Below, one piece after another: positions 25,548-35,489 of a stretch of DNA of 64,000 bases. Within the stretch, counting starts at the first letter, position 1; each line of letters begins with the position of its first letter. The stretch is from Guyparkeria hydrothermalis (lineage in GTDB: Bacteria; Pseudomonadota; Gammaproteobacteria; Halothiobacillales; Halothiobacillaceae), in NCBI RefSeq assembly GCF_023555375.1, contig NZ_JAJSEE010000001.1:186001-250000 (forward strand), in the 5' to 3' direction. A program made the position numbers and the translations under genes. Under the pieces are notes generated by a model. It was not told where the DNA came from. It saw nothing but the letters and a program-made list of their open reading frames with translations, and did not search any database.

Positions 25548-27335
25548 ATGACGGAAACGGCCCAGGCCATGCCGGTGATGCGCATCGGCAGCGAAACGGA
25601 CATCAACCAGGCACTGCATTCGGCACGCAATGCCCGTGTCCAGCGGCTGGGCGAGGTGCTGGTGCAGCGCGGCGCACTGAGCCGCGAGGCACTGGAAAGC
25701 GCCCTGGACTCGTTGCGCCACCACCCGGCCACGCACCTGGGCGACTGGCTGGTCGAGCGCAAGATCATTTCGGCCGAGCAGCTCGAGCAGGCCCTGTGCT
25801 CGCAGCTGGGCATCCCGCAGGTAAACCTGGGGGCGTTCGTGCCGCCGCCGGAGGTCGCCGCGCTGATCCCCTACGAGATGGCCCTGCGCCTGAACGTGCT
25901 GCCGCTGGCACGGCGGAACTCGGTGCTGGTGGTCGCCTCGGCCCGGCCGACCGACCAGGAGTTGCTCTCCATCCTGCGGTTCTACACCGGGCTGGGCATC
26001 GAACCGGTGCTGGCCTCGGCGCACCAGGTCGCCAGCGGGATCAATCGTGCCTACCGGGTGGAATCGGTCGGCGAGGACCGCGAGGCCTTCCTGCGCCACG
26101 AAGGCGAAGACGCGGCGCAGAACCGCGAGCCCGAGATCGAGAACGAGGCCACCAGTCCGCCGGTGGTCAAGATGGTCAACACGCTATTGATGCAGGCCAT
26201 CAGTCGCGGCGCCTCGGACATTCATTTCCTGCCGCGACGCGAGAATGTCCTGGTGCGCTTTCGCCTCGACGGCGCGCTGCAGACGATCCGCTCCATCGAC
26301 AAGTCCCAGCTGGCGGCCGTGGTCGCGCGCATCAAGATCCTCGGCCGGATGAACATCGCCGAGCACCGCCTGCCCCAGGACGGCCACGCCCGCGTGCACA
26401 TGGGCAAGAACGAGGTCGACCTGCGCATCTCGGTGATGCCGACGTTCAACGGCGAGAGCGTCGTCATCCGCATCCTGAACAAGAACATGGGCTTAAAACC
26501 GCTCGACGCGCTGGGCTTTTCGAAGGGCGACGAGCGCATCATCCGCAACCTGATCGCCCGTGCCCAGGGCATGATCCTGGTGACCGGGCCGACCGGTTCG
26601 GGCAAGACCACCACGCTCTACTCGCTGCTCCAGGAGGTGAAGGCCGGCGACCCGCACATCATCACGGTGGAAGATCCGGTCGAATACGACATGGACGGCA
26701 TCGACCAGGTGCAGGTGCATGCCGGCATCGGCTACACCTTCGGCCGGGCGTTGCGCAACATCCTGCGCCACGACCCGGACGTGATTATGATCGGCGAGAT
26801 GCGCGATCTCGAGACCGCCGAGAGCGGCGTGAAGGCCGCGCTGACCGGCCACCTGGTGTTCTCCACCCTGCACACCAACGACGCCCCCAGCGCGGTGACC
26901 CGCCTGGTCGACATGGGCGTGGCGCCCTACCTCGTCAGCTCGACCGTGATGGCGGTGCTGGCCCAGCGACTGGTGCGCATCCTCTGCTCTCACTGCAAGA
27001 AGAAACACCAGCCCGAGCCCCTGGTCTGCGAGACGATGGGCGTGGACAAGGACGAGACCTTCTGGCGATCCACCGGTTGCGATCACTGTGACCAGACCGG
27101 CTACGTCGGCCGCACCATGGCCTATGAGCTGATCGTGGTGGACCGCGACATGGCCAACCGCATCGCCCACGGCATCACCACCGAGGAACTCCGCCAGTTC
27201 GCCGTCGACAAGGGCATGCGCACGCTGACCCGCCACGGCCTGGAAATGGCGCGGGCGGGCATCACCTCGCTCGAAGAGGCCTACCGCGTTCGCCTCGAGG
27301 ACCTGGGTGGTCCCGAGAACGGCAACGGCCACTAG
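25548..27335 (+). CDS. MshE/PilB/GspE-type assembly ATPase
   Basis: This hexameric ATPase type powers type IV pilus or type II secretion assembly. The 595-residue protein has two N-terminal MshEN-like repeats (RLGEVLVQRGALSREALESA and HLGDWLVERKIISAEQLEQA, about residues 34-90), the kind shown in MshE to bind cyclic di-GMP. The ATPase core follows: Walker A GPTGSGKTT near 346-355, Asp box ITVEDPVEY, Walker B DVIMIGEMRD, and His box LVFSTLHTNDAPSAV. A tetracysteine zinc site (CSHC ... CDHC) lies near the C-terminus. No gspD, pilC or pilin gene is adjacent, so the partner machine is unknown. The next gene is a small membrane protein ten bases on. Confidence 0.92.
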   Translation: MTETAQAMPVMRIGSETDINQALHSARNARVQRLGEVLVQRGALSREALESALDSLRHHPATHLGDWLVERKIISAEQLEQALCSQLGIPQVNLGAFVPPPEVAALIPYEMALRLNVLPLARRNSVLVVASARPTDQELLSILRFYTGLGIEPVLASAHQVASGINRAYRVESVGEDREAFLRHEGEDAAQNREPEIENEATSPPVVKMVNTLLMQAISRGASDIHFLPRRENVLVRFRLDGALQTIRSIDKSQLAAVVARIKILGRMNIAEHRLPQDGHARVHMGKNEVDLRISVMPTFNGESVVIRILNKNMGLKPLDALGFSKGDERIIRNLIARAQGMILVTGPTGSGKTTTLYSLLQEVKAGDPHIITVEDPVEYDMDGIDQVQVHAGIGYTFGRALRNILRHDPDVIMIGEMRDLETAESGVKAALTGHLVFSTLHTNDAPSAVTRLVDMGVAPYLVSSTVMAVLAQRLVRILCSHCKKKHQPEPLVCETMGVDKDETFWRSTGCDHCDQTGYVGRTMAYELIVVDRDMANRIAHGITTEELRQFAVDKGMRTLTRHGLEMARAGITSLEEAYRVRLEDLGGPENGNGH

Positions 27336-27344
27336 AGCGGCGTC

Positions 27345-27593
27345 ATGGACCTGTTGCTGATCGTCCTGGTGGCCATCGCCATGCTCCTGCTCGCGCTGCG
27401 TGGCCGACAGAAACGCCGCCGCCCCGCCCCACGCCGCGCGCCGGGCCCCGCGTCGGCCCGCCCGGCGCGTCGGCGCTCGTTCTCGCGCTACCCGCGCGAG
27501 GACTGGCGTTACTGGCGAGATCTCGCGATCGTGATTGCCCTGGTGTTGCTGCTGCTCATTGCCACCGCGTTCATCGGCACGCGCTACGCCTGA
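27345..27593 (+). CDS. Small bitopic membrane protein, unknown
   Basis: The 82-residue product has an N-terminal hydrophobic helix (LLLIVLVAIAMLLLALRG), a strongly basic Pro/Arg/Ala-rich linker of about 35 residues, and a second helix (LAIVIALVLLLLIATAFIG). It starts nine bases after the ATPase stop on the same strand, so it is probably co-transcribed. I do not recognise a family. It may be an accessory to the ATPase, but only position suggests this. Confidence 0.6.
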   Translation: MDLLLIVLVAIAMLLLALRGRQKRRRPAPRRAPGPASARPARRRSFSRYPREDWRYWRDLAIVIALVLLLLIATAFIGTRYA

Positions 27594-27605
27594 CCCGGGT
27601 CGGGA

Positions 27606-28769
27606 TTAGACCGGACGACGATAACCGCCACGGGCCCCCGTGGGCGACAGCACGAACTGCCACAGCTGGATCTGGCGGGCGCGGAACCCGCCGGCGCAGG
27701 ACTGCAGGTAGTAGGTCCACATCCGGCCGAACGACTCCCCGTACCGCTCGCGCCACCGCGGCCAGGCGCGCTCGAAGTTCTCGTACCAGGCCATCAGCGT
27801 GCGGTCGTAGTCGGCACCGAAGTTGTGCATGTCCTCGACCACGAAACGCCCTTCGCAGGCATCGATCACCTGCTGCATGGCCGGCAACTCGCCGTTGGGA
27901 AAGATGTACTTGCTGATCCACGGATCGGGCGGCGAGCCTTCGCGGTTCGTGCCGATGGTGTGCAGCAGAAAAAGCCCGTCGGGCTTGAGGCAGCGACGGG
28001 CGACTTGCATGTATTCGTCGTAGTTGTGACGGCCGACGTGCTCGAACATGCCGACCGACACCACGTGGTCGAACGGCTCGTCGATATCGCGGTAATCCAT
28101 CAGGCGGAATTCCACCGGCAGATCGCCGGCAAGCTCGCGGCCGAGCGCCGTCTGCTCCTTCGAGACGGTCAGCCCCACGCATTCCACGCCGTAGTGTTCG
28201 GCCGCATAGATCATGAAGCTGCCCCAGCCGCAGCCGATGTCGAGCACCCGCTGGCCGGGCCGGAGGCCGAGCTTGCGGCAGATCATGTCCAGCTTGTGTT
28301 CCTGGGCCTCGGCAAGCGTCTGGGCCCCGTCGCCCCAGAACCCGCAGGTGTAGGTCATGCGCGGGTCGAGCATGTCGCGGTAGAAGTCGTTGCCGAGATC
28401 GTAGTGACGCTCGCCCACCTCCCAGCAGCGCGAACGGGTCTGGCAGTTGAGCAGGCGCGCCTTGAGCGCCGGCAGCCACAGGCGCGGCGAGCGACCGACC
28501 TCGCGCGCCAGCTCGGCGCGCAACACGCGCTCGACGAACTCGTCGACCCGGTCGATATCCACCCAGCCGGCCATGAACGCCTCGCCCAGGCCGAGATTGC
28601 CCCAGCCGAGGATACGGTCGACGGCGCGCGGGTCACGGATACGGATGTCCCAGGGTCGCTCGCCACCGACGTGGATGTCCGCCCTCGCCAGCAGTTGCGC
28701 AAAGCGGGAACCGGGATCGATCACGTGATCGTCGGCCGCTTCCGCCTCCATGGTCATTCGCCTGCTCAT
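27606..28769 (-). CDS. cfa: Cyclopropane-fatty-acyl-phospholipid synthase
   Basis: Cfa methylenates unsaturated acyl chains of membrane phospholipids using S-adenosylmethionine. The 387-residue protein has the N-terminal lipid-binding part (GWGNLGLGEAFMAGWVD), ERHYDLGNDFYRDMLDPRMTYTCGFW, the SAM-binding VLDIGCGWGSFMIYAAEHYG, and the bicarbonate-site region around VSVGMFEHVG and CAGGFRARQIQLWQFVLS. The ATG at 28767-28769 is chosen because GGAGGTGC lies at ideal distance upstream; the frame is open 14 codons further. It is convergent with the ATPase gene pair. Confidence 0.95.
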   Translation of the reverse strand: MSRRMTMEAEAADDHVIDPGSRFAQLLARADIHVGGERPWDIRIRDPRAVDRILGWGNLGLGEAFMAGWVDIDRVDEFVERVLRAELAREVGRSPRLWLPALKARLLNCQTRSRCWEVGERHYDLGNDFYRDMLDPRMTYTCGFWGDGAQTLAEAQEHKLDMICRKLGLRPGQRVLDIGCGWGSFMIYAAEHYGVECVGLTVSKEQTALGRELAGDLPVEFRLMDYRDIDEPFDHVVSVGMFEHVGRHNYDEYMQVARRCLKPDGLFLLHTIGTNREGSPPDPWISKYIFPNGELPAMQQVIDACEGRFVVEDMHNFGADYDRTLMAWYENFERAWPRWRERYGESFGRMWTYYLQSCAGGFRARQIQLWQFVLSPTGARGGYRRPV

Positions 28770-28863
28770 CGAGCACCTCCGTGCCTGGCTTGACCGGGTG
28801 CCCGCGCTCAACGCCCGCGCTTTGCACCCCGAATCAACAATCTAGCTAGCCACGGGGCGGTTT

Positions 28864-31467
28864 TCAATCCGCGCGACGCGCTGGCTGGCCCAACCCCCAG
28901 TGTCGGGCGAAGGCCTCGGCGGGCATCGGTCGGCCATGGTAATAGCCCTGTTGCAGGTCGGCCCCGAGCTCGGCCAGCAGGCGGGCCTGTTCGACGGTCT
29001 CGACCCCTTCGGCGATGACCCGCAGGCGCAGGTTGTGGGCCAGGGCAATGGTTGCCGAGACGATCGCGCGGGCATCACCGCTTGCGATCATGTCCGCGGT
29101 AAAGCCGCGATCGATCTTCAAGCAATCGAGCGGAAAACGACGCAGGTAGGCAAGCGACGAATACCCGGTACCGAAATCATCGATCGAGAAACGGAATCCC
29201 GCCTCGCGCAATTCGCTCATCGTGGCCACGTGCGCATCCACGTCCTGCATCAGCGCCGTTTCGGTGATCTCGAGGGTCAGTGCGGTACCGGGCACGCCCA
29301 GCGTCGTGCAGGTGTCGATCAGCGACCGGGCCAGATCGGGTTCGGCGAACTGCCGGGCCGAGAGATTGACCGATATCTTGACGCGTCCGCCCCAGCGCGC
29401 CGACTGGCTCACCGCCTCGTGCACCACCTGCTCGCCGATCGGCAGGATCAGCCCCGTTTCCTCGGCGAGCGGGATGAACTCGCCCGGCCCGACCGCCCCC
29501 CACTCGGGATGATCCCAGCGCAACAGCGCCTCCGCGCCGACGAGTTCGCCCGCGCCGTCGACCACCGGTTGGTAATGCAGGCGGAACTGCTGGTGCTCGA
29601 TCGCCTGGCGCAGACCGGTCTCGAGATCGAGGCGCCGGCGGGCCGCCTCGTTCATCGCCGGGGTGAACAGGCTGTAGGTATTGCGCCCACTCTGTTTCGC
29701 CCGGTACATCGCGATGTCGGCGTGCTTGAGCAGGGTCTCGCTGTCGATGCCGTCGTCGGGGTAGAAGGCCACGCCGACGGAACAACCGATCACCAGCTCG
29801 CGGCCCTCGAGGACCACGGGACGACTCAGTGATTCGATGATGCGCTGCGCGATATCCGCCACCGGCTCGAAGTCCTCGATCTCCGGCAACAGCGCGAGGA
29901 ACTCGTCACCGCCGGTGCGGGCGACCGAGTCGTCCTCGCGCAGGCACGCGGTCAGCTTGCCGGCCACCACCTCCAGCAGCTCGTCGCCCACGGCATGACC
30001 CAGGGTGTCGTTGATCTTCTTGAAGTGATCGAGATCGATGAACAGCACTGCCAGCCGCCCGCCACTGCGATGGGCATGCGCGATCGCCAGATCGAGCCGG
30101 TCGTGGAACAGCCGGCGGTTGGGCAGACCGGTCAGGGGGTCGTAGTAGGCCAGGTGCCGGATCTGGCGCTCGTTCTCCTTGAGCTCGGTGATGTCCGAGA
30201 ACAAGGCCGCGTAGTGACTGATCGCGCCGTCCTCGTCGGTGATCGCCTTGATCGTCAGGAGCTCGGGGTAGATTTCGCCGTTCTTGCGTCGGTTCCAGAT
30301 CTCCCCGCGCCATTGCCCGTCCCGGTTGAGCGTGGCCCACATGCGGTCGTAGAACGCCTTATCGTGACGGCCGGACTGCAGCACGGCCGGCGAGTGCCCG
30401 ATCACCTCCTCGGGCCGATAGCCGGTCAGGTCGGTGAACGCCGGGTTGACCCGCATGATGCGGCCCTTGGCATCGGTGATCATGATCCCTTCGAGCGAGG
30501 TCTGGATCACCTTTTCCGCCAGCTGCAGGTTGCGCTCGGAGCTGGCCAGCGCCGAGTCGCGCGCCTGCAGCGCCGAGCGCAGCTCGTCCACGTAGGCCAG
30601 CTCGATGCCGGAAAGCAGGTCCGCGAAGCTGACCAGGCCCTCCACGTCGCCGTCGCGCTCGACCCCGATGTGGCGGACACCGCGCTCGTTCATCATGCGG
30701 CGCACGTGAAACAGGCTGGCGTCCGCCGGGACGGTGAACAGTTCTCGGGTGCACACCCCGCCCACGGCAACGTCCTCGTGCCGGTTCGCGATCAGGCCGA
30801 CCAGGTCCCGCTCGGTGAGGATGCCGTGCCCGCCCTCGTCGAGGGCGACCAGCACGGCATCCACGCGCGCCTCGCGCATGCGCCGCGAGGCCTGCGAGAG
30901 CGTGTCCGTCTCCCGTATCACGACGGATTCGTGTCCGACCAGCGTGCCTACCGTGCGGAAATGCAGGTAATGCTCGATGCCCTGGTTGAGCACCACGTCG
31001 GTCAACGAGATGATCCCGCGCAAGGCGGCCTGCCCATCCCCGCCATCGCCGACCAGCAGGTGACGGATATGGCGTTCGCGAAACAAGTGTGCCGCATCGG
31101 TCAGGGTGGCGGTCGAAGGAATCGATCGCACCGGCGAGCTCATCACGGTCCTCACCGGTCGATCGAACACGCTCGACGACGACAGATCCAACGCCAGGGC
31201 GTCGTGCTCGGTCCAGATGCCGACCGGCCCGTCCTCGTCGGCGACCACGATCGAACTCACGCCGGCCGACCGCATGAGGCCGGCGGCCTCGAAGACGGGC
31301 GTGTCCGGCGGGCAGGTCAGCACCTCGCGGCCGGGCGGCAGGATGTCGACGATTTTCGGATCGAAGTCGAGTTGGCTGGCGTTCACGGGCGGCCTGTCAT
31401 GTGTCGTGGAAAGCACCCCGACATGGCGGGGCTGGAACAGAGAAACAGCAACGCCGGGTCGCTCCAT
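28864..31467 (-). CDS. Cyclic di-GMP signalling protein: four CBS, PAS, GGDEF and EAL domains
   Basis: The 867-residue cytoplasmic protein has four CBS motifs (two Bateman modules, about residues 30-275), a PAS domain (about 295-415, with ITDAKGRIMRVNPAFTDLTGYRPEEVIG), a GGDEF domain and an EAL domain. The GGDEF motif (about residue 518) is intact and is preceded by an inhibitory RxxD site (REDD, five residues before). In the EAL part, AEALLRW, DDFGTGYSS and EGVE are intact, so both synthesis and breakdown of c-di-GMP are possible. No membrane helix is seen. The ATG at 31465-31467 is chosen for the GAGGTGA ribosome binding site; the frame extends 13 codons further. CBS domains usually sense adenyl nucleotides, so control by energy state is a fair inference. 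Confidence 0.92.
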   Translation of the reverse strand: MERPGVAVSLFQPRHVGVLSTTHDRPPVNASQLDFDPKIVDILPPGREVLTCPPDTPVFEAAGLMRSAGVSSIVVADEDGPVGIWTEHDALALDLSSSSVFDRPVRTVMSSPVRSIPSTATLTDAAHLFRERHIRHLLVGDGGDGQAALRGIISLTDVVLNQGIEHYLHFRTVGTLVGHESVVIRETDTLSQASRRMREARVDAVLVALDEGGHGILTERDLVGLIANRHEDVAVGGVCTRELFTVPADASLFHVRRMMNERGVRHIGVERDGDVEGLVSFADLLSGIELAYVDELRSALQARDSALASSERNLQLAEKVIQTSLEGIMITDAKGRIMRVNPAFTDLTGYRPEEVIGHSPAVLQSGRHDKAFYDRMWATLNRDGQWRGEIWNRRKNGEIYPELLTIKAITDEDGAISHYAALFSDITELKENERQIRHLAYYDPLTGLPNRRLFHDRLDLAIAHAHRSGGRLAVLFIDLDHFKKINDTLGHAVGDELLEVVAGKLTACLREDDSVARTGGDEFLALLPEIEDFEPVADIAQRIIESLSRPVVLEGRELVIGCSVGVAFYPDDGIDSETLLKHADIAMYRAKQSGRNTYSLFTPAMNEAARRRLDLETGLRQAIEHQQFRLHYQPVVDGAGELVGAEALLRWDHPEWGAVGPGEFIPLAEETGLILPIGEQVVHEAVSQSARWGGRVKISVNLSARQFAEPDLARSLIDTCTTLGVPGTALTLEITETALMQDVDAHVATMSELREAGFRFSIDDFGTGYSSLAYLRRFPLDCLKIDRGFTADMIASGDARAIVSATIALAHNLRLRVIAEGVETVEQARLLAELGADLQQGYYHGRPMPAEAFARHWGLGQPARRAD

Positions 31468-31576
31468 GATTCTCACCTCGAGAACCAGGAAACGCCCGGC
31501 GCGCATTGTTGGGCAGGGTCACTCCCGACGCGTCGATCCAACCACGACCGACCGGAAGCGCCCCGCGCTCATGTCA

Positions 31577-34159
31577 TCAGGCGGTCACCACCGGGATGTC
31601 CTTGAGCATCTGCAGCCCCTTGGTGGCCTCTTCCTGGTACTCCTCGATCTCGTTGAAGTTGAGGTAGCGGTAGATGTCGGCGGACATCGTGGCCAGGTGG
31701 GCGACGTGCTCCTGGTACTCCTCGACCGACGGCAACTTGCCGAGGATCGCGGTCACCGCGGAGAGCTCGGCCGAGCCGAGGTAGACGCGCGCGTCCTTGC
31801 CCATGCGGTTGGGGAAGTTGCGGGTCGAGGTCGACATGACGGTGGCGCCGTCGGCCACGCGCGCCTGGTTGCCCATGCACAGCGAGCAGCCCGGCATCTC
31901 GACGCGCGCACCGGCGCGACCGAAGACGTTGTAGTAGCCCTCCTCGGTCAGCTGGTGCTGGTCCATGCGGGTCGGCGGCGCGATCCACAGGCGAGTCGGC
32001 ACCGACCCGCCGTAGGACTCGAGCACCTTGCCCGCGGCGCGGTAGTGACCGATGTTGGTCATGCAGGAACCGATGAACACTTCCTGTACCTCGTCGCCGG
32101 CGACCTCGGACAACGGCTTGATGTCATCCGGGTCGTTCGGGCAGGCCAAGAGCGGCTCTTTGATCTCGTTGAGATCGATCTCGATGATCTCGGCGTACTC
32201 GGCGTCCGCGTCCGGCTCGAGCAGCTCGGGGTTGTCGAGCCATTCCTGCATCGCCTCGATGCGGCGACCCAGGGTGCGCTTGTCCTCGTAGCCCTGGCTG
32301 ATCATCCACTCAAGCAGGGTGATGTTGCTCTTGAGGAACTCCTTGATCGGCTCGGGGCCGAGGCGGACGGTGCAGCCGTTGGCCGAGCGCTCGGCCGAGG
32401 CGTCGGCGAATTCGAACGCCTGCTCGACCTTGAGGTCCGGCAGGCCCTCGATCTCGAGCACGCGGCCGTTGAAGACGTTCTGCTTGCCCTTCTTCTCGAC
32501 GGTCAGCTGGCCGTTCTGGATCGCCTTGTAGGGGATGGCATTGACGAGATCACGCAGGGTGATGCCCGGCTGCATCTCGCCCTTGAAGCGCACCAGCACG
32601 GATTCCGGCATGTCCAGCGGCATCACGCCCAGCGCGGCGGCGAAGGCGACCAGGCCGGAACCGGCCGGAAAGGAGATCCCCAGTGGGAAGCGGGTGTGCG
32701 AGTCACCGCCGGTGCCGACGGTATCCGGCAGGATCATGCGGTTGAGCCAGGAGTGGATCACGCCGTCACCGGCACGCAGCGAGACGCCGCCGCGGGTGGA
32801 GATGAACTCCGGCAGCTCGTGCTGCAGGGCGATGTCCACCGGGCGCGGGTAGGCGGCAGTGTGGCAGAACGACTGCATGACGAGATCCGCGGAGAAGCCC
32901 AGGCAGGCCAGTTCCTTCAACTCGTCGCGGGTCATCGCGCCGGTGGTGTCCTGGCTGCCCACCGTGGTCATCCGCGGCTCACAGTAGGTGCCCGGGCGCA
33001 CGCCCTCGACGCCGCAGGCCCGGCCGACCATCTTCTGCGCGAGCGTGAAGCCCTTGCCGGTGTCTTCCGGCTGCTCGGCGCGCAGGAACTCGTCGGACGG
33101 CTCCATCTTGAGCGCCTCGCGGGCCTTGGCCGTCAGGCCACGGCCGACGATCAGCGGGATGCGGCCGCCAGCACGCACCTCGTCGGGCAGTGTGCTCGGG
33201 CGCATGTTGAAGGTGGTGATCACCTCGCCGTTCTTGAGGATCTCGCCCTTGAACGGGCGGATGGTGAGCACGTCACCCGTCTCCATCGAGTCGACGTCGC
33301 ACTCGATCGGAAACGCGCCCGAGTCCTCGGCGGTGTTGAAGAAGATCGGGGCGATCTTGCCGCCCAGGACCACGCCGCCGGTGCGCTTGTTGGGCACGTT
33401 CGGGATGTCACGGCCGATGTGCCACTGCACGGAGTTGATCGCCGACTTGCGCGAGGAGCCGGTACCGACCACGTCGCCGACGTAGGCGATCTTGTGGCCG
33501 CTCTCCTTGAGCTTCTTGATGGTGTCGAGTGCCTCCGGCATCTTGGATTGGAGCATCGAGCAGGCGTGCAACGGGATGTCCGGGCGGCTCCAGGCCTCCT
33601 GGGCCGGGGAGAGGTCGTCGGTGTTGGTCTCGCCCGGCACCTTGAGGACGATCACCTCGATCTCCTCCTCGAGCTTGGGCTTGGCCTTGAACCAGTCGGC
33701 GTTGGCCCAGGACTCGAGCACGCGACCGGCATTCTTGCTGCCCTCGCGGTACTTGTCCTCGACGTCGCGGAAGGCGTCGTAGACCATCACCAGCCGCGAG
33801 AGCGCCTTGACCGCATCCTCACCGACGGTCTCGTCATCGAGCACCTCGATCAGCGGGTCGACGTTGTAGCCACCCATCATGGTGCCCAGCAGCTCGACGG
33901 CCTGATGCCGATCGATCAGCGGCGACTCGGCCTCGCCCTTGGCCAGGGCCGCGAGAAAGGCGGCCTTGACGTAGGCGGCCTTGTCCACGCCCGGCGGCAC
34001 GCGCTGGGAGAGCAGGTACTTGAGCTCTTCGCCGTCGACGTCGGCCGGCGGGTTCTTGATCAGCTCGATCAGCTCGGCTGTCTGCTCGGCGTTCAGCGCC
34101 AGCGGCGGAATGTCCTGCTCGGCACGTTCGGCCTTGTGTTCGCGATAGGCTTCAAGCAT
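31577..34159 (-). CDS. acnB: Aconitate hydratase B / 2-methylisocitrate dehydratase
   Basis: AcnB interconverts citrate and isocitrate in the TCA cycle; many AcnB proteins also hydrate 2-methyl-cis-aconitate. The 860-residue protein has the B-type order with the HEAT-like domain first ([21 protein letters not shown]) and the swivel domain second ([20 protein letters not shown]). The iron-sulfur ligands lie in SFCHTAAYP and [15 protein letters not shown], and [20 protein letters not shown] is intact. The length matches E. coli AcnB (865). The ATG is at 34157-34159. The 198-base gap to nudF contains an 8-bp hairpin at 34315-34336 without a T-run. Confidence 0.97.
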   Translation of the reverse strand: MLEAYREHKAERAEQDIPPLALNAEQTAELIELIKNPPADVDGEELKYLLSQRVPPGVDKAAYVKAAFLAALAKGEAESPLIDRHQAVELLGTMMGGYNVDPLIEVLDDETVGEDAVKALSRLVMVYDAFRDVEDKYREGSKNAGRVLESWANADWFKAKPKLEEEIEVIVLKVPGETNTDDLSPAQEAWSRPDIPLHACSMLQSKMPEALDTIKKLKESGHKIAYVGDVVGTGSSRKSAINSVQWHIGRDIPNVPNKRTGGVVLGGKIAPIFFNTAEDSGAFPIECDVDSMETGDVLTIRPFKGEILKNGEVITTFNMRPSTLPDEVRAGGRIPLIVGRGLTAKAREALKMEPSDEFLRAEQPEDTGKGFTLAQKMVGRACGVEGVRPGTYCEPRMTTVGSQDTTGAMTRDELKELACLGFSADLVMQSFCHTAAYPRPVDIALQHELPEFISTRGGVSLRAGDGVIHSWLNRMILPDTVGTGGDSHTRFPLGISFPAGSGLVAFAAALGVMPLDMPESVLVRFKGEMQPGITLRDLVNAIPYKAIQNGQLTVEKKGKQNVFNGRVLEIEGLPDLKVEQAFEFADASAERSANGCTVRLGPEPIKEFLKSNITLLEWMISQGYEDKRTLGRRIEAMQEWLDNPELLEPDADAEYAEIIEIDLNEIKEPLLACPNDPDDIKPLSEVAGDEVQEVFIGSCMTNIGHYRAAGKVLESYGGSVPTRLWIAPPTRMDQHQLTEEGYYNVFGRAGARVEMPGCSLCMGNQARVADGATVMSTSTRNFPNRMGKDARVYLGSAELSAVTAILGKLPSVEEYQEHVAHLATMSADIYRYLNFNEIEEYQEEATKGLQMLKDIPVVTA

Positions 34160-34357
34160 GGGGGATCCTCAACGGCTTGTGATCATGGATTCGGAGCGCC
34201 TCGACAACCGGCTGCCGCGTGGACGGCGGAGCCGGGACGGTGTTTCGAGACGCCCTGGTTGTTCGGTTTTTCGAGCCGGTGTGACCGACCGACCCGGTTG
34301 GCTGTTTCGAAGAGGCCGGATTCTATCAAATCCGGCGCCCCAATCCGCCGAACGCCC

Positions 34358-34963
34358 TCAGAGCTTTCCCGCCAGTCGCAGGCGGTCGAGCCAGAGCAAG
34401 GCGATCACCGGGGCAGCGGCCACGATCCGACCCGCCTCGACGTCGGCGAGCGCCTGGTCGATCGGCACCACCCGTACGCGGATGTCCTCGTGCTCGTGGT
34501 CGAGGCCGAAGCGCCCGTCGACCAGCCCGTCACCGTCGCGATCGATCGACCCGGTATCCACGCGGGCCAGGAACAGGTAGATGCTCTCGGTGGTGCCACC
34601 GGGGCTGACCCAGTAGCGGGTCAACGGGTAGAGCTCGTCGATGGTCAGTCCCGCCTCCTCGTCGGACTCGCGGCGGGCGACGTCCTCGGCCGACTCGCCC
34701 GGCTCGATCATGCCCGCGACGATCTCGGCCAGCCACGGGCCGGTCGGCGCATCCAGCGCCCCGGGGCGGAACTGCTCGATCAGCACCACCTCGCCGCGCC
34801 CCGGGTCGTAGGGCAGCACGGCGACGGCGTGACCGCGTTCGAAGATCTCGCGCTCGATCGGCTCCGACCAGCTGCCGTCGAAATACTCGAAACGCAATCG
34901 ATAGCGCTGCAGGGAGAAAAAACCCCGGTACAGGGTCTCATTGGCCAAGAGGTCGAAACGCAT
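34358..34963 (-). CDS. nudF: ADP-ribose pyrophosphatase (Nudix)
   Basis: This Nudix hydrolase cleaves ADP-ribose to AMP and ribose 5-phosphate. The 201-residue protein has an intact Nudix box, GMIEPGESAEDVARRESDEE followed by AGL, near residues 110-132. The N-terminal beta strands (YRGFFSLQRYRLRFEYFDG) and VLIEQFRPGALD are typical of the NudF/ADPRase subgroup. The C-terminal EDIRVRVVPIDQAL fits the family. It ends close to the acnB upstream region on the same strand. Confidence 0.92.
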   Translation of the reverse strand: MRFDLLANETLYRGFFSLQRYRLRFEYFDGSWSEPIEREIFERGHAVAVLPYDPGRGEVVLIEQFRPGALDAPTGPWLAEIVAGMIEPGESAEDVARRESDEEAGLTIDELYPLTRYWVSPGGTTESIYLFLARVDTGSIDRDGDGLVDGRFGLDHEHEDIRVRVVPIDQALADVEAGRIVAAAPVIALLWLDRLRLAGKL

Positions 34964-35129
34964 CGGTGCTGGGTCCTGCTACCATCCACGGATTAATCAG
35001 GCTGGCACAACCGATCCGAACCGCCGACAGGCGGCTTGCGCGAAAGCCGCTCGGCAGTCGGGTGGGTTATCCAGAATCTCAAGACTAGCCTACATTTCGG
35101 CGAGCACGCTCGCCCGATCGACGGATGCC

Positions 35130-35429
35130 ATGAATACGATTCTCACCCTGCTCGAGCCCCTGATCGGGCGCGAAATCCAGATCGGGGACCAGCGCGGCAC
35201 CGTGATCGAGATCCACGACGCGCCGCCGTCCCTGATCCTGCGCGCCGAGGGCAGTCCCGATGCCTTCCAGGTCGACTATCTCGGCCGGCCGCGCTCGATG
35301 GCCCAGCCGACCTGGACACAGCCGATCACGGGCGAATCGGGCCGCGGACTGCATCCCGACCTGCAACGGCAGTTGCCGCGGGAAACCGCCCTCGCCCTCG
35401 ACGATTTCATCAAGTCGCAGCAGCCATAG
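35130..35429 (+). CDS. Small protein of unknown function
   Basis: The product is 99 residues from the ATG at 35130. It begins MNTILTLLEPLIGREIQIGD and continues with a strand-rich pattern (GTVIEIHDAPPSLILRAEG, DAFQVDYLGRP), suggesting a small beta-barrel-like fold, then a short helical C-terminus (ETALALDDFIKSQQ). No signal peptide or membrane helix is present. The codon pattern is like its neighbours. An in-frame extension upstream to 34941 would overlap nudF and is unlikely. I do not recognise the family. Confidence 0.65.
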   Translation: MNTILTLLEPLIGREIQIGDQRGTVIEIHDAPPSLILRAEGSPDAFQVDYLGRPRSMAQPTWTQPITGESGRGLHPDLQRQLPRETALALDDFIKSQQP

Positions 35430-35489
35430 CATCGCGACGCCCCCCGACCGTCCATCCATCACTCACCCCTCGACAAGGAGTCACGTCTC

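Noticed and set aside
34315-34336. Hairpin between nudF and acnB as a terminator
   Set aside because: The stem is only 8 bp and no T-run follows on the transcribed strand.
31106-34996. 1296-codon plus-strand frame opposite acnB and nudF
   Set aside because: It is a His/Asp/Gln/Leu-rich shadow; acnB and nudF carry intact active sites on the other strand.
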